Positions 46,726 through 57,120 of a DNA stretch of 64,000 nt are shown here, in pieces. Made by a program: the position numbers and the translations under genes. How positions within the stretch are numbered: the first letter of the stretch is position 1; every line of letters starts with the position of its first letter. The notes beneath the pieces were generated by a model. That model was not told the DNA's origin and ran no database searches. It saw only the letters and a program-made list of their open reading frames with translations. Source of the stretch: Solanum dulcamara (taxonomy: Eukaryota; Streptophyta; Magnoliopsida; Solanales; Solanaceae); contig NC_077243.1 in NCBI RefSeq assembly GCF_947179165.1, forward strand, positions 51,574,001 to 51,638,000. The letters are read 5' to 3'.

Positions 46726-47789
46726 CTAAATTATGGCAGACCAATCAGGAGCAATAATTATCGGGGTTGAGATCAACTTTTCCTTCAAGCACTCAAATGA
46801 TTTCATACATGCCTCATAAAAGCAAAACTTTATCTCCTTCTCCAATAACTTGCACAAAGGGTGTGCAATTTTAGACAAATCCTTGATAAAATGCCTACAA
46901 ACCGACATGGCCCAAGAAGTTGTGGACACCATTTACAGAGATGGGAGAAGGCAATTTTTCTATCACCTCTATCTTTTCCTTATCGACCTCCAACCCCTTT
47001 TTAGAGATCTTATGACCTAAAACAATACCTTCTTTGACCATGAAGTGGCATTTTTCCTAGTTCAAAACTATGTTAGCCTCTTCACATCTCTGCAATGCCC
47101 TGCTAAGAATTAACAAACAATAATTGAAAGTATCACCTTCCACTTAAAATTGTCCATAAATACCTCAATAGTGTCCTCCGCCGTGTTAGAGAATATGAAC
47201 ATTATGCAGCATTGGAATATGGAGGGAGCATTGCATAGTCCAAATTGCATGCGCTTAAACGCAAAAGGGCAATAAGGACATATGAAGCTGGTCTTCTTCT
47301 GGTCCTGTGGTGCTATGGAGATCTTGTTGTAGCTAGTGTACCCATCAAGAAAATAGTACCAATCTCTTCCTGTCAACCTATCTAACATTTGGTCCATGAA
47401 GGGCATTAGAAAATGATCCTTCAAAGTCTATTTGTTAAGCTTTCTGTAGTCCATCATCCATTGACTGGCCTAAGTGGGACCAGCTTATTCTCATCATTCG
47501 CAACAACTGTCATACCCCCCATTCTTAGATACATATTGAACAGTACTTACCTAGTTGCTATCAGATATAGGATAGACCATACCTGCATCTAACCACTTAA
47601 TGATTTCTTTCTTCACCATCTCTTGCATAAGTGGGTTTTATCTTCATTGGTGTTCAATACTAGGAATGCAATCCTCCTCCAACTGAATTTTGTGGGTGCA
47701 AATGTCAGGAGGAATGACTATGATATCAACTACTGTCCACCCCATAGCCTTCTTATACGTCTGCAATACCTCAACCAGTGTTGTAACCC
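46726..47789 (-). pseudogene. E5 reverse transcriptase
   Basis: From the right: VLQTYKKAMGWTVVDI, DICTHKIQLEEDCIPSIEHQ, NPLMQEMVKKEIIKWLDAGM, VYPISDS, then the open stretch 47424-47110 with KDHFLMPFMDQMLDRLTGRD, WYYFLDGYTSYNKISIAPQD, KKTSFICPYCPFAFKRMQFG, LCNAPSIFQC and the catalytic loop EVFMDNFKW. The second catalytic Asp is Asn. The thumb follows at 46932-46726 (RHFIKDLSKIAHPLCKLLEK, CFYEACMKSFECLKEKLIST). The lineage-specific YPISDS and LDGYSGYNQI-type motifs identify Athila/Tat. It is cut at 47789 by E8, so gag and protease are missing. Confidence 0.87.
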
Positions 47790-49306
47790 CTTTTAACTTT
47801 CCAGCACCCTAGGTTACACCTTAGTATTAATGGAGTCTATTTCCTTAGTCGTTTCCCCGACTAGTTCTGTTATTCGCTAAGGTGTCGACGAAAATTGGGA
47901 AGCACCTCCCCTATAATGTTCCATATCCAAATTTCCAATTAGGTCCCTAATACCTATAGCCAACCAACAATTCACACCAACAATATACAACATAAACTCG
48001 AAACAACTTATTCCAAAATATGATATCACAATAGGGCGTCTAGTCTTTACTTTGTGACGCCTATAACTATATGAAACGAGGAGTCATGTGGATGAAACCA
48101 GAAGCATACATACCCATTTTAGAATTCATTTAGTCCCTGCAACAATACATTACACCCCTGCAGCAACAACTCACAATAACGATAATTTATTTCGACGATA
48201 ATTCACTTCTAGCGACTCCAGTTTAGTTTGTTCCGAACGTCAAGTGTTCCAATAATATTTACACACTTACAGCCACCCAAAAGGTGTATAATATACTCCA
48301 TAAAAACACCATAAAGTCCAAATTGAAAGGAGAAACCTTACCTTACCCGAATTTAGCCAAAATTGTCAAATCGCAACTAGGAACTTCTCCAAACGCGCTG
48401 AAATTGAGAGGGCTGTTTGTATTACTTCTTCGCTTCAACAAATTGAAATTTTATTTTATTAAACACCATTATAAAACTTAGGGACACTTAAAATAATTAA
48501 TTCACGAAACGAAACCCGGAAGCTTACCCCAAAAGGTCCAAACCCGTAGCCCTCCTTCCTTGCCCCTTTAACGTTTTTCTCTTCTTTTTCTTCCAAATTT
48601 CCAATTGTAAAGCTGACGTTTTGGTTACATAAACATCATAAAACATATATATACATATCCACGTACTTAGGGAACACTGTGGATAATTAATTTACGGAAG
48701 AAAAGGGAAGAACTTACCTTAATTTCTTCCAATTTGTGGCTGCCGTTGTGTACTCCCTTTCTCTCACATTTCTCTCTATCGTTTGGATGATTTTTAGACT
48801 TAAAATGACTTAAGAGTCATTAACATACATATATATGGTACCTTACTAAGTGACATGTGTCAGCCCCTAAATGTGACACATGTCAAGCCCTTATTGGGCC
48901 ACCTCAACCATGCGGCCAATGGGGTGCTGCTACGTGGCAGTGGGGTCCACCTCCCCCAAGCAGGTGGGTCTCCTACCTGCTTGAGGTGCTTCCATCTATC
49001 ACCCTCCTTGGCTGCCATGTCATCATTTTTTTCCTCCCTCGTGGATTCGTAATCTCGTCTTACTTTAAGAGCCTATGTAATCCATGCTTCGCAAGCTTGG
49101 TACGTACTCCAATAGCCTACAACTCATTACTTGGCCTCCAATTCCTTTTGGATTCTTATGACTCCATTTCCAACCTTCCTTCCCACGAGGTATCACAATC
49201 TTCTTTCCTTAGAGTTGTTTGATAGTGTCGTAGCTTATCCGGCTCACATGATAGTGTCTAAAGAACTTAAGAAGACATTTCGAGCTCGAGAGTGTGGAAT
49301 GTAACA
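47790..49306 (-). repeat. E8: LTR 5' part, minus strand
   Basis: Read on the minus strand, it starts TGTTACATTCCACACTC at 49306 and runs through CTATCAAACAACTCTAAGGA, GGAGGCCAAGTAATGAGT, TGCCACGTAGCAGC-type and GACACATGTCA-type words, TATA (about 48830), AAGGTAAG (48715), to GGGGAGGTGCTTCCCAATTT (about 47910) and ends near 47790 inside LTR sequence. It matches the first about 1.75 kb of E12 with differences. The far side is E5 RT. Confidence 0.75.
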
Positions 49307-49955
49307 AGAACCTACTTGAAATAAGTAGGTGATGCACCTACTTGTACTAAATAGGTGATGCACCTACTTGGATCAAGTAGGTGACACACCTACTTGGGGT
49401 GGACCCCACGCTGCCACATGGCAAATTTCGATCGGGTGTATGGATGAAGTAGCGCCCTAGGAGATGGACACGTGTCACCCCTAGTGTATTCCATGTGTCA
49501 CACTTTAAGGGAGCATATATATACATGTTAAGATGACTAAGAAGTCATTTTTCAGTCTTACACTTAGAAATTTGAGAGGAAAAACTTAGAGAATAAGAGA
49601 AAGGAGAAAGAGAGCTATGGGTTTAGCCAATTAAGGTAAGCCCTCCGATTTCGTTCCATCAATTAATTGTCTAACGTATTCTTTGGTTAAGTAGTGGGGT
49701 TTAACAACGTAAAATTTATAGTTGGGGAATCGAGGAGGTTCTTGTTCTTGGTAGCAAACCCATTTTTGGATATGATTGCCTTTAGTAATATTAGTATAAC
49801 TCCTTGTGTAAAACTTCATTTCGAGTGATTCAAGATGTTTTGGAAATATATTTCATAGTTTTATCACTTTAATTTAGTCTTAGAAACCAACTTTTTCTTT
49901 ATCTGCTCAAAAAAGGGTGATGAAGTATAGGGGAGGTGCTGCCCAGATTTTGTTT
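49307..49955 (+). repeat. E9: LTR fragment, plus strand
   Basis: It starts directly at the end of E8 with three AAGTAGGTGATGCACCTACTT-type inverted repeats (about 49322-49396), then GGGGTGGACCCCACGCTGCCAC, ACACGTGTCACCCCTAG, TATATATA (about 49515), AAGGTAAG (49633) and GGGGAGGTGCTGCCCAGATTT (about 49931). This is the E7/E12 LTR order; the first about 400 bp of that LTR are missing. Confidence 0.75.
49313..49396 (+). repeat. Inverted-repeat (hairpin) units AAGTAGGTG...CACCTACTT
   Basis: Three successive near-palindromes of about 21 bp, spaced about 27 bp apart, each able to fold as a stem of 9 bp, precede GGGGTGGACCCCA. The same units occur singly or doubly in E7 (35620-35765, 42095-42155) and E12 (62325-62360). 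Confidence 0.8.
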
Positions 49956-51690
49956 TGGAAATCCTACATGGACAACTGTTGGTATTTTAGGCATATCCTG
50001 TTGTACAGAACTTCTCTAGGGGTGATTCAAAATTTTATGCAAACCTAATACATATGTCTATAACTTTCATTGAGGCCACAAAGCCTACTTCCCCATTTAC
50101 CCCTTCAAAATGGAGCAACAATACAGGACAATAGGCTGTCCAAAATTCCAGTTTGAATAGTTTTGGCTGATTTTTATTAATTTCATGTTTAGTTTTGATA
50201 TGATGAGACTCTTAAACTTAAGTAGATATTTTATTGTGTATTTAAGGTGTATATGTGCTTATACAAGCTAAGAGGAACTGTTTGACGAACTAGATTTTGG
50301 TTAGTCTATGGCAGAGAGGAATTGAGCTCCTCCAGTTGTGGTAGAACCTGTTGTATGCTAAAACGCCAAGGTTTGTGAATAAAATTGAACTTGGAATGTT
50401 TTATTTTTCTGAAATTTGATGTATTTTGATGGGTGATTTCCTTACTCTTTGTCTTTTATTATATTATGATTATTATCTCAAGTATTGCAAAACTTTCGCT
50501 AAACCGCCCTCTTATACAAATTGCTTGATCATTTTGCATTCTTGATGGGACTTTGTCCTTATTGTTACAGTGACTTGTCATCGATATTGACATTCCTCTC
50601 AATTCGGATCTTTCCCATCTTTACTTTGGATTTATATTTCGTCTTGATGATGGGGTTTCATTCATTCTCGGGTATGAGTGGAAGCCACTTTCAACATGGT
50701 TCTTGATTTTCTTGATATTTGGTGACGATCCTTCTTGATTTCAGAGCTTCGGTCCGTTTTAATATTGATTGTGCTTAGTGTGAAGATATGACGTACCTAT
50801 TGGGCGAAATTAATTATTTGACAACTCTTTCGAATTAAATTATAAGTTTCTTGATACTTAAGCCTTCGAATATTGATATTGATTTTGAAACTCTTCAAGG
50901 TTTGTATTCTATACTTTGATATATTTGTTCACTTGGGTTACTTTTACCTTATTGAGATATCTGCGACGAACTAGGGAGTTGAAGAATTTAATGGCTCCAA
51001 GCCCAAAGTTTATACACCACTAAGTTTTATGCTTAGCGATAGTTATATTCTATCATAGGTAATGTGCGGGATGAGGTATAAAGATGGCCATTTGGAGTAG
51101 ACTTTTTGGAGACCATATGAAGATCACATCTGCATATGCATCTAGTTTTTGTAAATATTTTGGGGGACTTGTACATGATATATATGGCATTTATGTATGA
51201 AATTTTGAAGGCTTATGAAAACAAAACTATATGTTTCTACTTGAACAGAGTGACTAGTTTTGCTATTATGGAGTGTGCTTTTAGCTCAAGACATGCATGT
51301 ACTGCATTTCTATGTTGGATTGTCATTTTACACAAAGGAAGATAATAGTTTTGTAATAACTACTAGTTCGAGTTTTGTGTATTTTATGGACCCACAATGG
51401 TGTTGACTATTTGTGATCTTAAAAAAAAATACCTTTTGTTTCGTAAGTGGCATCCTCCCAAAGGGGGTGCTATAGGTATTTAGCTCCATCATGATCCAAC
51501 GAGCCCAAATCATGCATTTCAATTGTTCTCATGGTTTCATATGCATTCATTTTCATGATATGAGTTTTTAAAGCTATGTTATGAGTTAATATTAATGATT
51601 TCATGTTTTATGCATTTATGAGATCTTTTGCATTCATGTTAGGCTATTATGTTCCTTTCCTATTCTATTTATGCTAGCTTGAGTCCCATT
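49956..51690. other. Unassigned AT-rich stretch
   Basis: Nothing coding can be supported. Short open frames (50521-50706, 51136-51345, minus 51328-51522) have no family resemblance. It may be LTR or old internal sequence; the last part leads into an element-end motif at 51690. Confidence 0.35.
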
Positions 51691-51720
51691 TGAGGATAAA
51701 TATTCCTAAAGGTGAGATAT
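51690..51720 (+). other. Element-end motif before the E10 LTR
   Basis: TTGAGGATAAATATTCCTAA followed by AGGTGAGA resembles the GAGGACGAATGTTCTAAAGG plus polypurine tract that ends gypsy interiors in this window. It lies directly before an LTR that is itself followed by a primer site. Confidence 0.5.
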
Positions 51721-53743
51721 TATAAAACCTCGGAGTTAGTAAAGTCGGAAAATGAGAAAGAAAAGATGAAATTACTAAAAATTTGAATATTGGCACTAGG
51801 TGATGACCATGAAGTCAATCATAGGTCGTGGTGGCACCATGCCTCATTATGAGACACCGTGGTGATGACCCTGAGGTTCACTTCTATAGAGTGAAGTTCA
51901 TGATAAGGAACCATGGACCTTGGTGAGCACCACGAGCCATGAAGACTTATGTGGTGACCCCTCCCGTGAGACCACAGAATATGATCCGAAGCCTAGGACC
52001 ACAATTGGACACCACGGACTATGTAGCTCTTCAAGGACCATGGTGAGCTCTGTGGTGGTCTATCCTGTAGGTCAACCTATAGAGCCTACACCACGCTTAT
52101 GGTGTCCCAAGGTTTTTACTCAAGATCTCATAAATTTCAAATGAGTTTTGTAACCCTAATTTGATGAAATGCATTAAACTATTTTAATTATGTTTTTAAT
52201 CATTATAGATTATCATTATAAGTATGTTTCTACATGAATGACATAATTTCAAATCGAATTATGATTTTCCATGCATGAAGCCTACTTTTAATGATAATAT
52301 TATGAAAAATGATGATGAAACCAATAAATTCAAGGTATTTTCATGATTTTCATTCAAATTGACTATTTGTATGAGTTTTACTCTAAAATGAAGTATGAAT
52401 TATGATCATGAATTACAAGTATGTTCAAGATTTGAATTTCATGCAAGTTATGAAGAAAGGTGCCATAGGATCCTATGTGGTGACCTAGAACCTAATTATA
52501 TGAATTGTGCAAGTATGATTTGTAATGATGAAAGACAAATTCTCACATTGCAATTATGTTATGAAAATGAGCTATTCTACGAATTATGAAGTGTATGAAC
52601 AAGATATGATATATACTAAGTATGTTTACTATGTTATATATTGCATGGGATTTGACTTAGCACTGGAGACCCTACCAAAAGCCTTAGAAGCAGGCTCAAT
52701 TCTATTAAACTACGTGCCACCCTAGGTTACATTCATGGACTAGCTACTGGAACCACATATAGTGTATGTCCATGACCTACCTAGCAGGGTAAAGTCTACC
52801 TTGGCAAGTAGATTCCCCTTTCTTCTATTATATGGGGATACATCGGGATTCTATGTTATAGCTCCCATGGTCTTATTGTCGATTATGGTTCTATCCTACA
52901 TATGTAGGATTTCTTATGTACTTTCATGATTTCAACTACGATTTTCAAATTCTTTATCATTATGATTTTCTCATGACTTTACTTATCTCATCTTCCTATT
53001 GTGCTTTACTTGATCATTGCTTATTATGATTTACATTGCATTTCATGCCCTTTTACTTAGTACATTCAAAAGTACTAATGCATATTATTGCCTACATTAT
53101 TTCGTAATGTAGGAGTTAAGGATCACGTTCTAACGCGTGGATAGTAGAGCTTCTTCGGCAAAGTTTTTGATGAGTCATCATCCATCGAGGACTAGTGATG
53201 AGTTGTCTATCCATTTTAAGACGTTTATTTCTTTCATGTTGAAGGTGAGCTAGGTATATATCTTAGCCCCCGCCATTTTCATGTAATTGAGGCATTCTGT
53301 TGGACATATGTTTAGAGTCTATATTGTTGAATTCTCATACTCTTATGATTCATTATTTATACTCCTTCTTATGTAAATTCCGCACTTAATCCACCTTGTG
53401 CATGCTTTATGATATATTAAGAGTCTTGGTTGGAGCCCTTTGGGTTTTTGATCTCCGTATTAAGATTATGCTCTTGGTCAGGTTGTGATATTGGGTGATC
53501 TGGGAGACTGTCTCACGTCTCTATCTAATGTTAGAGGCATGTTAGATAGTAAAGAGTGTATGTTATCATTTTTTCGATGTGAGACTTATATTATATTTGA
53601 GATTTTTTTCTATATCTTGATTTTGCTTTACTTACTTAATTTACCTTATGTATGCTCTTGAATGTGATGCTGAAAGGCTTGGTTGGAATCCTTCAAGATT
53701 CGAATCACTATATTACAACTAGGACCTAAGTCGGGTTGTGGCA
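51721..53743 (+). repeat. E10 LTR
   Basis: It starts TATAAAACCTCGGAGTTAG (TG decayed to TA) and ends TTGTGGCA; about 2.02 kb. It is similar to the E4 LTR along most of its length, with CCACGG/CCGTGG-type repeats at 51790-52110. Its last 360 bp contain a second, diverged copy of the LTR end: GTCTTGGTTGGAGCCC at 53424 and GGCTTGGTTGGAATCC at 53677. Short open frames inside it are not genes. Confidence 0.8.
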
Positions 53744-53747
53744 AACT

Positions 53748-53759
53748 TAGAATCAAAGC
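53748..53759 (+). promoter_or_regulatory. E10 primer-binding site, decayed
   Basis: TAGAATCAAAGC matches 9 of 12 bases of TGGTATCAGAGC, 4 bases after the LTR end and in the same context as E4 (CAAACTTAG...GCATAAGG). Confidence 0.7.
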
Positions 53760-53989
53760 ATAAGGTTAAAGTGTCCTAGGGAGTCTAACATGCCATGTTG
53801 AGTAGAGTCTTGTTCATTAGTGTGATGCATGCTGCATCTATGAAAAGGAGGCTATAAGGCATCTTATGAAACACTTCACTTCTTTCAAGATCTCATTGTG
53901 CAATAGAGTTGAACTCTAAGGTTTCCTCCTCTAACACTTTCTATTTGCGATTATATAATCATCCCTCCACGACGATACTGTATCCAAAG

Positions 53990-54905
53990 GAATGTTAATG
54001 GAGAGGGGCAATAAGCTCCAAACGATATTTTGAATGAGTAAGTGTCTAATATGGAGTTTAGAGCTTCTTTTAAAATTCTAGCTCAAGCCATTACTACTCA
54101 AGTGAATAAATAGGTAGATGCTCTCCCAATTGTGACTACACCGGCTTCAAGGGTTAGGGATTTTTCGTGGATAAAACATCCTAAATTTTGTAGATACAAG
54201 GTGGCCTATCAACTCAAGGGTGTTGCTCAAGTTTGGTAGAACCAATGGAAAACCAAAAGATTTGAAGAGGGTCCCATAAGTTGGGAAAATTTAAAAGTTA
54301 TATTTCTTGATCACTTCTTTCCACTTGAGTCAAGGGAGAGAAAATTGTTGGTTTCGCAAACCTCAAGCAAGGAAACATGAGTGTGAGGGAGTATGCCTTC
54401 AAGTTTACAAAGTTGTCCAAGTATGCACCATCGTTGGTAGCTAACTATCATGCCCAAACGAGTAAGAATATTTCAAGTTGGTTGGACTTGGTTATGAAAG
54501 AATATCAGACTGCTATTCTCATCAAGGAGATGCATATCTCTAGGATGATGATTTACACCAAGCAAATTGAAGGAGATAAGTTTAAGAAGATGAATGTAAG
54601 AAAGTCCAATAGGGCTCAGTTTAAAGGTGTATATTCTTACAATAAATCTAGTGGTGTTAATAATCATTTCCAAGAGGGTCAAAAGTTTAAAGGCCAAGGT
54701 TCGTCAAACACCCCGACTCCAAAATTTCAGATGGAAAAGGTGCCAAATACTAAGGCATAAGGAAGAGCTTCGGGTGGTCAAGTTATTACTCCATGCAAAA
54801 AGTGTGGGAGATTAATAGGAGAGATTGCATAAAGGGATTAGATACGTGATACAAGTGTGGAAAGCCAGGTCATCATGAAAAGGATTGTAGGAATGGGTTA
54901 TACCT
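53990..54905 (+). pseudogene. E10 gag with zinc knuckle
   Basis: The N-terminal part (about 54050-54250) shows TTPASRVRDFSWIKHPKF and VAYQLKGVAQVW then a stop. The open stretch 54377-54760 holds MSVREYAFKFTKLSKYAPSL, AILIKEMHISRMMIYTKQIE and GDKFKKMN, followed by a basic, Gly/Ser-rich tail (FKGQGSSNTPTPKFQ). A zinc knuckle, YKCGKPGHHEKDC, lies near 54850-54895; its first Cys codon is a TGA stop. Compared with E4, this gag is better kept. It would form the particle and bind RNA. Confidence 0.87.
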
Positions 54906-54989
54906 CAGGTTCAGACTCAGGGTACCGGTCGTCCAAATCAGTGTGCTACTACTTTTGGTGGTAGGTAGTGAAAAAATAGGTTTTATGCC

Positions 54990-55560
54990 CTTCAGACTCA
55001 TCAGGGGTTAAAGGATTCCCCCGATGTTGTGACTGGTATGTTGAAAATCTTTGACTTTAATGTTTATGGATTATTTATGTAGGTTCTACTCTATCATTTT
55101 TACTCCTTCTCTTGCTATGAGATTAATTGTTAGTCCCGAGATCTTGCTAGAGCCTTTTTTAGTCTATACTCTAATTGGTGATTCAGTTGTGGCTAAAAGA
55201 GTCTATGGAAATTGTCCATTTTTAATTTTTCATAAAGTCACCTTAGTTGATCTAGTAGATCTTAACATGACCAATTTTGATGTTATTCTCAATATGGATT
55301 GGCTTCATACATATTATGCCTCTATAGGTTGTAGAACCCATGTGGTTAAGTTTTAGTTTCCTAATGAGCCATTCCTAGAATGGTAAGGTAGTAATTCCGT
55401 TTTTAATGGCCAATTCATCTTATGCCTTAAAGCTCTAAAAAGGATTTCAAAGGTTCCACCTATCATCTTGTTTGAGTTAGAGATACTAACTCCAAAAATC
55501 CTACTCTTGAGTCAGTTTTAATTGTTGATGATATTTCCAAAGGTTTTCCCCGATGATCTA
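54990..55560 (+). pseudogene. E10 aspartic protease
   Basis: The open stretch 55051-55356 reads FTPSLAMRLIVSPEILLEPF, YTLIGDSVVAKRVYGNCPFL, HKVTLVDLVDLNMTNFDVIL and NMDWLHTYYASIGCRTHVVK, the protease to linker region of this lineage. The D-S/P-G active site should lie just upstream, near 55035-55085, where the frame reads FYSIIFTPS instead; it appears lost. It links to RT across two or three stops. Confidence 0.82.
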
Positions 55561-56217
55561 CCAGGCATTCCTCTCTAAAGAAAAATACACTTTAGTATTG
55601 ATCTCCTCACTGATACTGACCCTATCTCTATTCCTCCTTACTGAATGGACCCAACATAATTAAAAGAGTTAAAGGATCTGTTGAAGGATTTTCTTGAGAT
55701 GGGATTCATTAGACCGAGTATCTCTCTATCGGGTGCCCTGGTTCTCTTTGTCAGAAAGAAGGATGGTTCTCTTCGTATGTGTATTGATTACTAAAAATTG
55801 AACAAGGTCATAATGAAGAATAAGTATCCCATCCCAAGGATTAATTACTTCTTCGATCAACTTCAAGGAGAAAGCTACTTTTCAAAGATTAATCTTCGAT
55901 TGGGTTATCATCAACTCCTAGTGAGGGAATGTCACATTTTGAAGACAGCTTTTAGAACTTTGTATGGTCACATTGAAATCTTTATTATGTCTTTTGGACT
56001 AACGAATGCCCCTTTAATTTTTATAAATTAGCTGAACAGGGTGTTCAAACAATACTTTGATATATTTTTGATTTCTTTCATTGATGATATTTTGATCTAC
56101 TCTCGAAGTTACAAAGAGCATGTTGGTCATTGAAGAATTGTGTTGCAAATTCTCAAGGACCATTAGTTGTATGCAAAATTTAGTAAATGTGAATTTTTGT
56201 TAAGGTCAGTTTCTTTC
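55561..56217 (+). pseudogene. E10 reverse transcriptase, truncated
   Basis: The fingers show [39 protein letters not shown] then a stop, [60 protein letters not shown], a stop, and the catalytic loop [12 protein letters not shown] near 56080, with both Asp residues kept. The frame continues through LQILKDH and FSKCEFLLRSVSF and is cut at 56217 by E11. This is the only RT in the window with an intact Asp-Asp pair, although stops still block translation. Confidence 0.88.
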
Positions 56218-56849
56218 TATTACACCCCATATTTTTGTACCTTGGAACGCGTTCTTAAGTCTCTTGGAAGGCTCTTAAGTTTCATGGAAGGATCGTAAGC
56301 CTCTTAAGTTTCTTAAGATTTCCTAAAGTTTCTTAAAGCTTCTGAAATCTTCTTAAGTTTCTTGAAAGATTCCTAAGTTCTTGAAAGCTTCTCAGAAGTT
56401 ACCATGTGAGCCGGATAGGCTTTAAAGCTATCAAACAACTCTAAGAAAAGGAGAATGTGATAACCTATGGTAGGGAAGATTGGAAATAAAGTTATAGGAA
56501 TCCGGAAGGAATTGGAGGCCAAGTAGTGAGTCGTAGGACCCGACTTACTTGTGTAAGCTATTACTTTGGATGCGTTACATACGTAAGCTACGAACTTGGA
56601 AATTTTACATACTTAAACTACTTGAGTATCTACCAAGCTTATGTAGAAAATATTACATAGATACGTAAAAAAAGAAGAGATTACGAACCCATGAGGGTGA
56701 AAAGAAGGTGACATGAGGCAACAGGAGAGAGTGCCATGTGGCAGCATGAGAGAGTGCCATATGACAGCAGCTGGAGCAAAGGGGGTAGGCCCCACATGCC
56801 ACATGGAAGCCTGTGGTTGGAGTAAGTGATGTGTTGTCCCACTAAGATC

Positions 56850-56965
56850 TTGACATGTGTCACCACTTAGTGATTGACATGTGTCACCACTTAGAGCTTG
56901 ACATGTGTCACCACTTAGAGCTTGACATGTGTCACCACTTAGGGGCTGACACGTGTAACCCCCTA
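56850..56965 (+). repeat. Five 24-bp G-box-like tandem repeats (E11 5' LTR)
   Basis: Units start at 56850, 56874, 56898, 56922 and 56946, exactly 24 bp apart: TTGACATGTGTCACCACTTA plus four bases. The last unit has ACACGTGT, a G-box core. TATATAT follows at 56975-56981. Confidence 0.92.
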
Positions 56966-56974
56966 AAAGTAGCC

Positions 56975-57120
56975 TATATATGTTTCCTATGAATAATCAA
57001 GGTCCATAATTCTCTATAAAACTCAAGACAAAGAGAGAAATTTCTAGAGAAAGAAAGAAGAGAAAAACCCTAAGCTAAGAGAGAAAGAGGGCTACGTATT
57101 TGGAGGAAAACAAGGTAAGT
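56975..57120 (+). promoter_or_regulatory. E11 5' LTR core promoter and splice donor
   Basis: A TATA box at 56975-56981 is followed about 140 bp later by CAAGGTAAGT at 57111-57120, a perfect 5' splice-site consensus (GT at 57115). An acceptor-like TTTTGCAGG follows (AG at 57497-57498). The arrangement suggests a spliced LTR leader; inferred only. Confidence 0.5.

Larger units (their letters stand above)
22695..47789 (-). mobile_element. E5: Athila/Tat-like element, minus strand, split by E6
   Basis: Minus-strand RT and RNase H (47789-46340) and minus-strand integrase (28232-27720) belong to the same non-chromodomain lineage, and E6 lies exactly between them. The RNase H end reads DINDSF; the integrase side resumes at KDTHDLVKRCDQ. 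Relatives have about 90 residues between these points, so about 270-290 bp of E5 was lost at the right junction. Downstream come an extra ORF in the env position (26690-24547), an untranslated region and a short 3' LTR (23025-22695). The 5' end beyond RT is missing. Lineage is from memory of the protein family. Confidence 0.75.
51721..56217 (+). mobile_element. E10: Ty3/gypsy element, plus strand, cut in RT by E11
   Basis: LTR, primer site, gag, protease and RT follow in order, the same lineage as E4. The reading stops at 56217 within RT (after LLRSVSF), where E11 starts. The remaining pol and the 3' LTR would lie beyond E11, outside the window. Confidence 0.87.
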
